Source: SVEL01 sp045126215 (GTDB lineage Bacteria > Bacillota > Clostridia > Lachnospirales > Lachnospiraceae). From it: a DNA stretch of 64,000 bases. A model generated the notes under the pieces. The model was not told where the DNA came from. It saw only the letters and a list, made by a program, of their open reading frames with translations, and made no database searches. The stretch is from positions 69,643 through 133,642 of the forward strand of contig JBGVOD010000029.1 in the NCBI GenBank assembly GCA_045126215.1, in the 5' to 3' direction. The stretch's first letter is position 1. Each line of letters starts with the position of its first letter. This document shows, piece by piece, positions 9,211 to 18,281 of this stretch. A program made the position numbers and the translations under genes.

Positions 9211-10290
9211 ATACAACTTTATCAAAAACTCTGTCCCTTTATCCCTTACAGAGTTTACCTCTATGTATCCATCAGATAATGAAATAATTTGTTTTGCAAG
9301 TGCCAGTCCAATACCCACGCTATCTTTCGAAGAGTTCTTCCCCTTGAAGAATCTTTCAAAAATATGAGGTAAATCTTCCTCTGAAATTCCATCACCATTG
9401 TCCATTATCTTTATATATGTATATATTGCATTCTGCCCATACTGTATCTTAATAGTTCCGCCAATCGGTGTATGTTCCATACAATTCTTTGTAATATTTG
9501 CTAAAGCCTCCACAAGCCAGCTCTCATCAACAAAAGCTTTTACAATATCGGTTTCTTTCTCTATAAGAAGTTCCTGGTTCTTTAGCTCAATTGGAATAAG
9601 AAGATGACTTACCGACTTCTCTATAACTCCATCTAATTCTATAAATGCAGGATTCATCTTCGCCGTGCCTGCATCAAATCTTGCCATTTTAAGAAGTGCT
9701 GACAGCAACCATTCTATTCTCTTTAACTGAGATATTATACCCATAGTAAATTCTTTTCGTTTTTCCTCTGAAAGCTCACTGTCATTTAATAAATCACTCA
9801 TAACCATCATTGAGGTAAGAGGCGTCTTTAACTGATGTGAAATATTGGCAAGTGAATCAGAAAGATAGTTCTTATCTTTAAGAAGCTTTTCATTAAGTTC
9901 AGCCATTCTTCTTGTAAGTTTAAAAATCTCACTTTGAAGAATACTAAGCTCTCCCTCTTTATATGAATCAAGTTTAAACTCTTTATGATTACTAATATCC
10001 TGAAATCTTTTAAGAAACTCATCGGCATTTTCACTATCTGTATCCTGAAGTTTAAACACATATTCTGACAATTCTTTGATTTTCATATATCTCTTTATGT
10101 TTAAAAGTAATGTATATATAACTATCATATACATACAAATGACCATTACTAAAATACACTTGTAAATTATCCCTGAAGATATACCATCTTTCTTTAATGC
10201 ACCACAAGCAATTATTCCTGTAACTGATACAATAACTAAAAGTATAAATGAAACAACCAACTGCCTCACAAACTCTTTATTCTTTAACAT
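9193..10290 (-). CDS. Sensor histidine kinase, short extracellular loop
   Basis: A 365-residue kinase. Two membrane segments (about 10-31 and 42-64) with a loop of only some ten residues are followed by a coiled linker, a HisKA domain with the phosphoacceptor in ANISHQLKTPLTS (His152) and a HATPase domain with N box ITKNCMEH, G1 DNGDGISEEDLPHIFERF and G2 VGIGLALAKQI. The tiny loop is typical of intramembrane-sensing kinases of Gram-positive envelope-stress systems, which often sense through a neighbouring ABC transporter. It follows the response regulator gene by 104 bases, and the ABC genes follow it. Start preceded by AAGGA. Confidence 0.93.
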   Translation of the reverse strand: MLKNKEFVRQLVVSFILLVIVSVTGIIACGALKKDGISSGIIYKCILVMVICMYMIVIYTLLLNIKRYMKIKELSEYVFKLQDTDSENADEFLKRFQDISNHKEFKLDSYKEGELSILQSEIFKLTRRMAELNEKLLKDKNYLSDSLANISHQLKTPLTSMMVMSDLLNDSELSEEKRKEFTMGIISQLKRIEWLLSALLKMARFDAGTAKMNPAFIELDGVIEKSVSHLLIPIELKNQELLIEKETDIVKAFVDESWLVEALANITKNCMEHTPIGGTIKIQYGQNAIYTYIKIMDNGDGISEEDLPHIFERFFKGKNSSKDSVGIGLALAKQIISLSDGYIEVNSVRDKGTEFLIKLYNGNVV

Positions 10291-10321
10291 TGCAAAATCC
10301 TTTTTAAGCTTTTTATTTCAT

Positions 10322-10362
10322 AAGTGAGCTACTCGTAATTGATTTGCCGACGATTCTCACTT
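10322..10362 (-). other. Intercistronic hairpin between regulator and kinase
   Basis: AAGTGAG (10322-10328) pairs with CTCACTT (10356-10362), with an inner TCGT/ACGA pair. There is no T-run, so it is more likely a processing or mRNA-stability element than a terminator. Confidence 0.35.
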
Positions 10363-10394
10363 AATATCTTATAGTCTGGGGATTTCCCGTCAAA

Positions 10395-11078
10395 TTATGG
10401 TATTCTATAGCCCATACCTCTGACAGTCTCAATTATCTTAGGCTTTACGGGATCATTCTCCAGCTTATCTCTTAATCTCTTTATATAAACTGTCAATGTA
10501 TTATCATTCACATAATCACCTGCTACATCCCATATTCCTGATAGCAATTGGTTTCTTGAAAGTACCGTTCCCCTGTTATTAACCATCGTCAATAAAAGTC
10601 TATACTCTAATGCAGTAAGCTCCACTTCTTTTCCTGACTTATATACCTTTGCCTCGTTTGTTTTAATAAGAACATCCAAAATAGATATATTAGAAGATAC
10701 GTCCTTTTGGTTTTCCTTTGTGCTGTTATATCTTCGAAGAACGGTTTTAATTCTTGAAATAAGCTCTCTTACCCTGAAAGGCTTGGTAATATAGTCATCA
10801 GCTCCCATATCTAACCCCATAACAACATTTACCTCCTCATCACAAGCGGTCAAAAAAATAACAGGTTTGTCCACACTGTCCTTTATTTTCTTACATATCT
10901 CATATCCATTTCCATCAGGCAATGTTAAGTCCAAAAGATACAAATCAATATCGTCACAGATCGACTCAATGGCTGATGCAACTGTATCTGCCTTTTGAAC
11001 AACAAACCCCTCCTGCACTAGTGAATACTCGATTCCATTTGCAATTGTAATATCATCTTCAACTAATAATATCTTCAT
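10395..11078 (-). CDS. OmpR/PhoB-family response regulator
   Basis: A 227-residue protein: receiver domain 1-118 with acidic pocket VEDD, phosphoacceptor Asp50 in YLLDLTLPDG, FLTA and KPF motifs, then a winged-helix output domain (about 130-227) with ELTALEYRLL and the recognition helix region NTLTVYIKRLRDKLE, ending VRGMGYRIP. It would be phosphorylated by the kinase encoded next and would bind direct repeats in DNA. The likely target is the ABC transporter operon just downstream. Start preceded by AGAGG. Confidence 0.95.
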   Translation of the reverse strand: MKILLVEDDITIANGIEYSLVQEGFVVQKADTVASAIESICDDIDLYLLDLTLPDGNGYEICKKIKDSVDKPVIFLTACDEEVNVVMGLDMGADDYITKPFRVRELISRIKTVLRRYNSTKENQKDVSSNISILDVLIKTNEAKVYKSGKEVELTALEYRLLLTMVNNRGTVLSRNQLLSGIWDVAGDYVNDNTLTVYIKRLRDKLENDPVKPKIIETVRGMGYRIP

Positions 11079-11119
11079 ATGATTATTCCTCTTTAAACCT
11101 AGATGTTACCATTCTAACA

Positions 11120-11893
11120 TCAAACAGTATTTTTTCCAAGTTCCACCATATGCTTTCTCATCCAAAGAGGCAGATGATTCCTTTGACATTTGTAATTTTC
11201 CCTTTCTTTTATGGCTATTGTATTAAAAAAATCTTGCCACATATCTTCGTATTTATCTTTTTTCTCTTCTGTCTTTTTCATAAGATTTATCTCATCTTCA
11301 TTGAGATATCTTATATACATCTCCTGGTTCTTTGGATGTACTACAGACAACCTTCTGTTATCATCTATAATCATAAAATTTTCTGATGGCATGCGGTTTG
11401 AAAAATGTCTCGCCACAAGATATGTAACATCATTCTTTGGCTCAAAATGTGCAACGAATACCCTTCCATCAATGGAATTAAATCTTAAAAATTCTCTAAA
11501 GCTATGATATTCATTTCCAACTCTTCTACGCAATTCCATCATCCTCAAAACTGATTGCTCAGTCAGCATATTTGTTACATTTCCTCCAACTTTAAATCCC
11601 AATTGAAGGAATCTGTATATAGTATCAAGTGCATCTTCTTCTATGGATAATGTTGCATAATATACTGATATATATGCATCATCAGATATTTTTCTTCTGA
11701 TTGAATCAGTGACTTTTAAAGCCTTCTCTTCATCTCCCTCAATATGAACATACTCATCAAAAAGGGAATATTGTTTTATAGGCTCTTTTCTAAGAATAAG
11801 GTTATCATGACCATTCTTCAATGCCCACTCCCATGCATCATAAATACATGTCATCATATCCTCATACTTGTCTTTGCACGTAAAAATCCTCAT
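11120..11893 (-). CDS. Putative DNA metabolism protein (TIGR03915-like)
   Basis: A 257-residue soluble protein that recognisably begins MRIFTCKDKYEDMMTCIYDAW and ends with YKCQRNHLPLWMRKHM, both hallmarks of the family usually found next to a radical SAM DNA-repair protein (TIGR03915/TIGR03916 pair). This start was chosen over an in-frame one 13 codons upstream because family members begin at this point. The reaction is unknown; uracil-DNA-glycosylase-like roles have been proposed for the family. It lies 19 bases after the radical SAM gene and so falls under the same SOS-type promoter. Confidence 0.8.
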   Translation of the reverse strand: MRIFTCKDKYEDMMTCIYDAWEWALKNGHDNLILRKEPIKQYSLFDEYVHIEGDEEKALKVTDSIRRKISDDAYISVYYATLSIEEDALDTIYRFLQLGFKVGGNVTNMLTEQSVLRMMELRRRVGNEYHSFREFLRFNSIDGRVFVAHFEPKNDVTYLVARHFSNRMPSENFMIIDDNRRLSVVHPKNQEMYIRYLNEDEINLMKKTEEKKDKYEDMWQDFFNTIAIKERENYKCQRNHLPLWMRKHMVELGKNTV

Positions 11894-11912
11894 ATAATCA
11901 CCATATTTTGTA

Positions 11913-13346
11913 TTAACTAATTCCAAAATCACTAAACAGATTCATCTGTCTGCTATTATCCTGATGCATAATCTGCCAATTCTCATTCCCATTAGCAGCT
12001 ATCATCTGCCTTGTGATATATTTCTCATCAATCGGAGTGTTATACATCATCTTTCCACTACATGTTATAAAATAATGTGCCCTTTTAAGTACAACACCCA
12101 TCTTCTTTAAATTATCAAAATCTAGCTTTCCATATCTTCTGGAATTGACAATACGTCTTGCCGACTTTGGTCCAATTCCAGGAACTCGTAATATCAAATC
12201 ATATGATGCTGTCTGTACGTCCACAGGAAATAACTCTAAATGTCTCAAAGCATAGTCACACTTCGGATCAAGCATCTCATTAAAATTAGGTCTCTCCTCT
12301 GAAAGAAGTTCATCTGCTTGAAATCCATAATATCTAAGCAGCCAATCAGCCTGATACAATCTATGTTCTCTAAGCAGCGGCACAGGTGTACCAATGGCAG
12401 GCAACACAGAATCCTCATTTATCGGTATATAAGCTGAATAAAAGACTCTCTTTAAATCATATGTCTGATACAGCATCTGTGTAGTCTTGATAAGATTATA
12501 ATCTGTCTCATCTGTGGCACCGATAATCATCTGCGTACTTTGTCCAGCTGGAGAAAATGCCCTTTTAAGATTTTCCTTTCTAATCTCAGGTCTTAAAACA
12601 TTCTTAATGGCAATCTCATTTTTCACACCTTCTTCAAGAAGATTATCCTTTAAAAAAATACTATTTGGCAGATAATTATTTATGCTGCTCCTTTCCATTC
12701 TGGCATCTTTTCCAATTGCAAGTCTGTGGGTAGCAATTGTATCACTTACCATTTTCATAGGTTTTAAAATAGTATTAAAATCCTTATTTGGAGCAAGCTT
12801 ATGCAAACTTTCTCTTGTAGGTAGCTCAAGATTTATGCTCATTCTGTCTGCAAGATAACCTGCGGTTGCCAACAGCTCATCAGGTGTCCCCGGAATAGAC
12901 TTCACGTGGATATATCCGTTAAATCTATATTTGTTTCTAAGTAGATGTAATGTCTCGCACATCTTTTCCATAGTGTATGCAGGATTATTAATAACTCCTG
13001 AACTAAGGAAGAGACCTTCAATGTAATTTCTCTTGTAAAATTCCATTGTAAGCTCACATATCTCTTCAGGTGTGAACATAGCTCTTGGTACGTCATTAGA
13101 ACTCCTGTTTAAGCAATACTTGCAATCATATATACAATGATTTGTCATAAGTATCTTGAGCAGTGAAATACATCTGCCATCCGATGCAAAACTATGACAG
13201 ATGCCACATGCTTCGGCATTACCAAGGAATCCTTCCTTTCCCTTTCTATCAACACCACTCGATGTACATGCAACATCGTATTTAGCTGCATCAGCTAATA
13301 TATGAAGTTTTTCTTTTGTGGTTAATTCATTAGTTATTTCGAACAT
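11913..13346 (-). CDS. Radical SAM DNA modification/repair protein (TIGR03916-like)
   Basis: The 477-residue product (ATG at 13346) has a radical SAM cluster CIYDCKYC (Cys71, 75, 78), preceded by two extra cysteines in ACGIC, and a C-terminal helix-hairpin-helix DNA-binding segment RVPGIGPKSARRIV (about 390-405). This domain order is that of the putative DNA modification/repair radical SAM family, partner of the next gene. A strong promoter with two SOS boxes overlaps the start: its -10 ends seven bases before the ATG, so the mRNA is probably leaderless. A TTG five codons upstream is open but lies in the -10/-35 spacer. Substrate lesion unknown. Confidence 0.88.
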   Translation of the reverse strand: MFEITNELTTKEKLHILADAAKYDVACTSSGVDRKGKEGFLGNAEACGICHSFASDGRCISLLKILMTNHCIYDCKYCLNRSSNDVPRAMFTPEEICELTMEFYKRNYIEGLFLSSGVINNPAYTMEKMCETLHLLRNKYRFNGYIHVKSIPGTPDELLATAGYLADRMSINLELPTRESLHKLAPNKDFNTILKPMKMVSDTIATHRLAIGKDARMERSSINNYLPNSIFLKDNLLEEGVKNEIAIKNVLRPEIRKENLKRAFSPAGQSTQMIIGATDETDYNLIKTTQMLYQTYDLKRVFYSAYIPINEDSVLPAIGTPVPLLREHRLYQADWLLRYYGFQADELLSEERPNFNEMLDPKCDYALRHLELFPVDVQTASYDLILRVPGIGPKSARRIVNSRRYGKLDFDNLKKMGVVLKRAHYFITCSGKMMYNTPIDEKYITRQMIAANGNENWQIMHQDNSRQMNLFSDFGIS

Positions 13347-13381
13347 ATGTTTATTATACAAACATATGTTCGAAATGTCAA
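13340..13381 (-). promoter_or_regulatory. Consensus promoter with two LexA (SOS) boxes
   Basis: On the minus strand TTGACA (13381-13376), a 17-base spacer and TATAAT (13358-13353) form a perfect sigma-A promoter. Two SOS boxes of the Gram-positive type (CGAACNNNNGTTCG) sit in it: 13359-13372 in the spacer (one mismatch) and 13340-13353 around the start point, each with centre ACATATGT. Bound LexA would block the promoter twice. It also overlaps the last codons of the K+ channel gene. Confidence 0.85.
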
Positions 13382-14367
13382 CTACTGCTTATTTTCTTAA
13401 TAATTGTATTAGATTGAATAATGAGGATATCTCCTTCTTTTACTTCAAGCTCAGTTGTCGGAACAATTGACATACCATCTCTCATCAGTAAATATACGGT
13501 AACATTGTGCTGTTCCATAACATCTACTATCTTTTTACCGATAAAAGCATGATCTTTTGTAATCAAAAGTTCGCCGATCTTCTTAATATCCAAAATATGC
13601 ATACCTTCGGACTGTTCTTTTCTATATTGCTCAACAAATCCCGCACTTATAATACCTGTTGGAATAGCTACCAGAAGAACTCCCATAAATGCTATTATTA
13701 TAGCCATACATTTACCCAAAACCGTTATTGGATATATATCTCCATAACCAACAGTAAGCACAGTAGATACAGACCACCATATTCCACTAAATGCATTTTT
13801 AAATACTTCAGGCTGTACATTATGTTCTGCGCTATACATACATAATGAACTTGCAAGCATTAATATAAAAATAATAAAGATAGATGAAATAATCTGGTTG
13901 CTTTTTTTCAACAATACACTTGTAATTACATTAAAACTATCATTCTTGGCATTAATTCTAAATAAATGTAATATTCTTACTACCCTTAACATTCTAAAGG
14001 CTATAAATCCTGTAAGGAAGAATACCGGAATAATTGTCAGAAGATCTACAACACCATCATAGGATATGAGAAATTTAAGTCTTGATTTTATTTTTCCGTA
14101 CTCAGGATATAAATAATCTGCTGTCCATATTCTTAATACATATTCGACGCAAAATACCAAGGTTGTTCCAATTTCTACAGCCTTAAAAATATTCATATAT
14201 TCCTGAAGCTGTCCAAATGTCTGCAAATACATTACAAGAATATTTGATAGTATTACTGCAACAATGAAAAAATCAAAAATTCTACTGATAATATTGCTTT
14301 TGTCACCTATCTGAATAATATAAAATATCTTTTTCTTAATTCCATTTTTCTTCATTTTATTAACCAC
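13378..14367 (-). CDS. Voltage-gated-type potassium channel with TrkA-C domain
   Basis: A 329-residue six-segment channel of the Kv/Kch type. Segments S1-S3 lie in residues 25-120, an S4-like helix with spaced arginines is at 124-138 (FRMLRVVRILHLFR), and the selectivity filter TVGYGD is at 205-210. The C-terminal cytoplasmic part (about 258-329) resembles a TrkA-C/RCK ligand-binding domain. It would form tetrameric K+ channels in the cytoplasmic membrane. The GTG start is 7 bases after the transglutaminase stop; an ATG four codons later is also possible. Its 3' end contains the -35 of the SOS promoter. Confidence 0.9.
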   Translation of the reverse strand: MVNKMKKNGIKKKIFYIIQIGDKSNIISRIFDFFIVAVILSNILVMYLQTFGQLQEYMNIFKAVEIGTTLVFCVEYVLRIWTADYLYPEYGKIKSRLKFLISYDGVVDLLTIIPVFFLTGFIAFRMLRVVRILHLFRINAKNDSFNVITSVLLKKSNQIISSIFIIFILMLASSLCMYSAEHNVQPEVFKNAFSGIWWSVSTVLTVGYGDIYPITVLGKCMAIIIAFMGVLLVAIPTGIISAGFVEQYRKEQSEGMHILDIKKIGELLITKDHAFIGKKIVDVMEQHNVTVYLLMRDGMSIVPTTELEVKEGDILIIQSNTIIKKISSS

Positions 14368-14374
14368 TTCGTAA

Positions 14375-15613
14375 TTATTTTTTTACAAAATAGAAGATTG
14401 CTCCACCAATGGCTGATGCTCCTGCTATTACACCAAATACAATAATGACTGTGACAACTGCTGAACCACTTCCTGAGTTATCATTTTTTTCTTCTGTTTC
14501 TTTTATCTTAGTTGTTATTTCTCTTTCCGTAGTAGTAATTTCTGATGTTTCTGTTTCAGTTGTTTCATCCTCTGTAGTTACTTCTTCTGTAGTAATTTCT
14601 TCTGTAGTCGTTTCTTCTGTGGTCGTTTCTTCTACAACAGTTTGTTTAATTGTTGTTTGTTCTACATTTCCACCTTGTGTATTGTTCTGACCTGCATTAG
14701 ATGACTGTCCACTTTCAGTTTGTGAAGAAGAAGGACTATATTTTACTCTACTGATATTTAATGGTGTTGTATTCTGATGATCATTATCTACTCCGAAAAG
14801 TAGTTTATCATAGTCAATAAAGCTATCCTGATCACCCCATGTTGCATCCACCAGATACCATACACCATCTTCCATTTGAACGGCATTCCATGCATGCTCA
14901 TCGTCTACTATAATATAACATGGTATACCTAACTGATTCATCATCAGCTGAAATGACATTGCATATCCTTCACAAACTGTATTTCTGCCTTGTAACGCAG
15001 ATGAAAGTGTATGATTACTATATGTAGTGTCATATGTAATATTATTACATAACCACTCAAAAACCCCTTTTACCTTTCCATATCTGTCAGCACCGGAAAA
15101 ACTTGATGAAACCTGATTTGCAATTCCATAACATGAATTGTACTCATCCTTTGTTAATTTTTCAGGTGTATAACTAATCTTGTATAACTCATAATCATTA
15201 GTAATTTTGCCGCTCTCAATATGGACACTGTAGTATCCATACTGTGCAAGATTAAAATAAGTCTTATCACGATTTATTCCAAATAGCTGTTCAAACTCAC
15301 CATTGCTAATACTAAAAGGGGTTACAAATGCTAGCTGCTCTGGAACACTCATTGTAGCAGCTTTGTTTCTTAGTTCATCCATTGATGATACATATACATA
15401 TCCTTTCGCTTCCATTTGAGCAATACAATCATTTTTTCTACACTCATGATATGTTGCTTCAGATACTTCATTGCCATCAACATAATAATGTTTTCCTCCA
15501 TTACTGTCTGTTCCAACAGCAAATTCCGTTGCTTCTGCCTCCAAAGATAAACAAAACATTAATAGAAAGCATAAAAGAATTTTAAATGATACACTTCCAA
15601 TCTTTTTCACCAT
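14375..15613 (-). CDS. Cell-surface transglutaminase-like protein
   Basis: A 412-residue protein with a signal peptide (about 1-28), a transglutaminase-like core whose triad is visible as NTVCEGYA (Cys), DDEHAWNAV (His) and LVDATWGD (Asp), a Thr/Glu-rich stalk (about 310-375, many TTEE units) and a C-terminal membrane helix with KK end (about 387-412). The anchored, extended layout suggests an exported enzyme displayed beyond the cell wall; members of this superfamily include proteases and crosslinkers, so the reaction is not fixed. The ATG chosen has TAGGAG eight bases upstream; a GTG two codons earlier is too close to that site. The K+ channel follows by 7 bases. Confidence 0.85.
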   Translation of the reverse strand: MVKKIGSVSFKILLCFLLMFCLSLEAEATEFAVGTDSNGGKHYYVDGNEVSEATYHECRKNDCIAQMEAKGYVYVSSMDELRNKAATMSVPEQLAFVTPFSISNGEFEQLFGINRDKTYFNLAQYGYYSVHIESGKITNDYELYKISYTPEKLTKDEYNSCYGIANQVSSSFSGADRYGKVKGVFEWLCNNITYDTTYSNHTLSSALQGRNTVCEGYAMSFQLMMNQLGIPCYIIVDDEHAWNAVQMEDGVWYLVDATWGDQDSFIDYDKLLFGVDNDHQNTTPLNISRVKYSPSSSQTESGQSSNAGQNNTQGGNVEQTTIKQTVVEETTTEETTTEEITTEEVTTEDETTETETSEITTTEREITTKIKETEEKNDNSGSGSAVVTVIIVFGVIAGASAIGGAIFYFVKK

Positions 15614-15637
15614 ATACACTACTCCTAACTGACAATA

Positions 15638-16198
15638 CTATATTGTCATTGCTTTTGACATAACACATATTCCAGTTGCGCCATGTTTTCTCATTTCCGT
15701 TACACATTCTTCATTTATACTCATACCGCCAATAGCATATACTGGCAGTGATGATACATTACATATTTCTTCAAGAAATTTAAGACCTTTTTGTGGTATT
15801 CCTTTTTTACAGTCTGTTTCAAATATATGTCCTGCAGTAATATATGTAGCCCCAAGTTTTATAGCCTCTGACACTTCATTTGTTGTATGAACCGATACAC
15901 CAATCACATTAAATCTGTCTACTATCTCTTTATTATTCTCTCTTAATACATGTAAAGGCAAATGTATCTCTTCGCAGGAAAGTTCTATTCCAACATTGTA
16001 GAAATTATGTATTCGACAAGGGACTTTATATTTATCACAAATCCTTTTCGTCCTTATAAAAAGGTCTCTGTATTCTTTTTCATTTAAATCCTTTTCTCGA
16101 ACAACAATCGCTCCTACCTTTAATTCGCACAACTTTTGTATTTGAGTTTCAAAATCATTACATAGTTTTCTATTTGTAATAACTATGATGTTTTTCAT
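15638..16198 (-). CDS. ThiE/TenI-family protein, closest to TenI thiazole tautomerase
   Basis: A 186-residue TIM-barrel protein of the ThiE/TenI family. ThiE joins the thiazole and pyrimidine moieties; TenI isomerises the thiazole product of ThiG. The segment GHIFETDCKKGIPQKGL is like TenI (GHVFETDCKKG in B. subtilis) and unlike the FxTxTK of ThiE, and the GQxD metal site of ThiE is replaced by LPLHVLRE. TenI is thus the better call, although automatic annotation would often say thiamine phosphate synthase. Start chosen at the ATG with AAAGAGG upstream, five codons after a TTG. It is the last gene of the thi operon, 58 bases after thiH. Confidence 0.8.
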   Translation of the reverse strand: MKNIIVITNRKLCNDFETQIQKLCELKVGAIVVREKDLNEKEYRDLFIRTKRICDKYKVPCRIHNFYNVGIELSCEEIHLPLHVLRENNKEIVDRFNVIGVSVHTTNEVSEAIKLGATYITAGHIFETDCKKGIPQKGLKFLEEICNVSSLPVYAIGGMSINEECVTEMRKHGATGICVMSKAMTI

Positions 16199-16256
16199 AT
16201 ATTCCTCTTTCAATAGAACTCCTTCTTCCTTTGTCCAGAATCCTTTTCAAGATTTC

Positions 16257-17474
16257 CTAAACGAATTCATAATCCTTCATAACAGGTTGCAATCCTATTG
16301 CCTGCAAATCATTATACACTTCATCAACTGAGCGGCCATCAGATATCTCAAACTGATCATCACCTTTTGTTTCAAGCTCTTCCACATGCTCTCCAATTCC
16401 AGTGCTAACGCCTGCAGAAATCTTTGTGGCAGCAATATTAACAAGATTATCTCTTACCCTTTTACATTCTCTTGTAGAAACAGTAATACTTGCAAAAGGC
16501 ATAAACAATCTATATGCACATACGACCTGTAACAGCTGAATTTCATGAACATCCATTGGATTTATCTTATCATTATTTATAATAGGTCTAAGTCTTGGAC
16601 ACGAAAATGCTATCTCTGCATGAGGATACTTACGCTGTAGAAGATATGCATGTATACCTGTTGCAAATGCATCTTTTCTGAAATCATCAAGTCCAAGAAG
16701 TGCTGCAAATCCGACACCTCTCATATTTCCCTTTAATGCTCTTTCCTGTGCATTTAGTCTATACGGAAATATTCTCTTATGTCCTGCAAGATGAAGTGTT
16801 TCATATTTATCTGAATTATATGTTTCCTGAAATACTGTTACATAATCCGCTCCACACTCATGAAGATATGCATATTCATCAGAGTTCATCGGATACACTT
16901 CAAGACCAATTACTTTAAAATACTTTTTCGCAATTTTACATGCCTTCCCAATATATTCAACATCGGAATGCACTTTGCTCTCTCCTGTAAGGATAAGTAT
17001 TTCCTGTAATCCAGACTCAGATATTGCCTGCATTTCACGCTCAATTTCGTTTTCATTAAGCTTTGCTCTGTTGATTTTATTATGACAGTTAAATCCACAA
17101 TAAATACAGAAATTCTCACAATAATTTGCAATATATATAGGTGTAAACATATTTACACTATTTCCAAAATGTTTTTCCTTTTCGATTTTTGCACACCTTG
17201 CAATTTCTTCAATTAGAGGCAATGCTGCTGGTGAAAGAAGCGCAGCAAAATCTTCTGGTGTTCTATTTTCATGCATAAGAGCCTGTCTTACATCAGCCTC
17301 AGAATATTTGTCATAGTCATATTCATTCATTGCTTTTATGACCTTTTCCTGAATATCAGATTCAAGTATTTCCATATCCGGAAGATACTTCATATGGTCA
17401 ATTCTATTCTTTTTCTGCCACTCTTTTATTTCATCATTTAGTATACTTTCATTTACATGGTCATTTGCACTCAT
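16257..17474 (-). CDS. thiH: 2-iminoacetate synthase ThiH
   Basis: A 405-residue radical SAM enzyme with CENFCIYC (Cys119, 123, 126) followed by the GF.CHNK segment typical of ThiH. It cleaves tyrosine to dehydroglycine (2-iminoacetate) and p-cresol, giving the C-N unit of the thiazole ring. Use of ThiH rather than ThiO fits an anaerobe. Conserved EVYPMNSDEYAYL and FQETYNSDKYETLH motifs are present. GGAGG precedes the ATG. It is 16 bases after thiG in one operon. Confidence 0.96.
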   Translation of the reverse strand: MSANDHVNESILNDEIKEWQKKNRIDHMKYLPDMEILESDIQEKVIKAMNEYDYDKYSEADVRQALMHENRTPEDFAALLSPAALPLIEEIARCAKIEKEKHFGNSVNMFTPIYIANYCENFCIYCGFNCHNKINRAKLNENEIEREMQAISESGLQEILILTGESKVHSDVEYIGKACKIAKKYFKVIGLEVYPMNSDEYAYLHECGADYVTVFQETYNSDKYETLHLAGHKRIFPYRLNAQERALKGNMRGVGFAALLGLDDFRKDAFATGIHAYLLQRKYPHAEIAFSCPRLRPIINNDKINPMDVHEIQLLQVVCAYRLFMPFASITVSTRECKRVRDNLVNIAATKISAGVSTGIGEHVEELETKGDDQFEISDGRSVDEVYNDLQAIGLQPVMKDYEFV

Positions 17475-17490
17475 CTATATGCCTCCAAAA

Positions 17491-18264
17491 CTAGTCCTGT
17501 AAGAATCCTGTCAATGGTGAAGATGCACTTGCACCACTTTCTATAACTCTTCCCATTCCGGCAAGATATGCTTTTCTACCAGCTTCAATAGCATTTTTAA
17601 ATGCCTCCGCCATTACCGGGATGTCACCTGCTGTGGCAATTGCAGTATTCGCCATAACAGCTGCTGCCCCCATTTCCATAGCCTCACACGCCTGTGAAGG
17701 TTTTCCTATCCCCGCGTCTACGATGATTGGAAGTTCCATTTCATTAATTAATATCTGAATAAAATCTTTTGTTGCAAGACCTTTATTAGATCCTATTGGT
17801 GCTCCAAGTGGCATAATACATGCTGCTCCCGCATCTCTTAAGGCTCTTGCAGCATTCAAATCAGGATACATATATGGCATTACCACAAAACCTTCTTTTG
17901 CAAGTATCTCTGTTGCCTTAATCGTTTCATAGTTGTCCGGCAGAAGATACTTTGTATCATGAACCACCTCAATCTTTACAAAATCCCCACATCCAAGCTC
18001 CCTTGAAAGTCTTGCAATTCTTACAGCTTCCTCTGCATTTCTGGCTCCTGATGTATTAGGAAGTAATGTCACACCTTTTGGTATATAATCGAGAATATTG
18101 GCAACACCACCTTCATTTGCCCTTCTAAGTGCAAGTGTTATAATCTGCGCACCAGCTTTTTCTACTGCTGCATTAATTAAATCAAGAGAAAACTTTCCTG
18201 AGCCTAAAATAAATCTTGATGAAAATTCATATCCACCAATATATAATAAATCTTTCTGTTCCAT
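17491..18264 (-). CDS. thiG: Thiazole synthase ThiG
   Basis: A 257-residue TIM barrel. The N-terminal FILGSGKF, the Schiff-base lysine (Lys97) in FVKIEV, MPYMYPDLNAARAL, PLGAPIGSNKGL and VDAGIGKPSQA are diagnostic. It condenses deoxyxylulose phosphate, 2-iminoacetate from ThiH and sulfur from ThiS thiocarboxylate into the thiazole phosphate. Located 17 bases after thiF and 16 before thiH on the same strand. Confidence 0.97.
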   Translation of the reverse strand: MEQKDLLYIGGYEFSSRFILGSGKFSLDLINAAVEKAGAQIITLALRRANEGGVANILDYIPKGVTLLPNTSGARNAEEAVRIARLSRELGCGDFVKIEVVHDTKYLLPDNYETIKATEILAKEGFVVMPYMYPDLNAARALRDAGAACIMPLGAPIGSNKGLATKDFIQILINEMELPIIVDAGIGKPSQACEAMEMGAAAVMANTAIATAGDIPVMAEAFKNAIEAGRKAYLAGMGRVIESGASASSPLTGFLQD

Positions 18265-18281
18265 ATTTGCTCCTATGCTTT

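Noticed and set aside
14375..15613. Thr/Glu-rich region of the transglutaminase as a sign of a wall-sorting signal.
   Set aside because: No LPxTG-like motif precedes the C-terminal helix; it is a membrane anchor with a KK tail.
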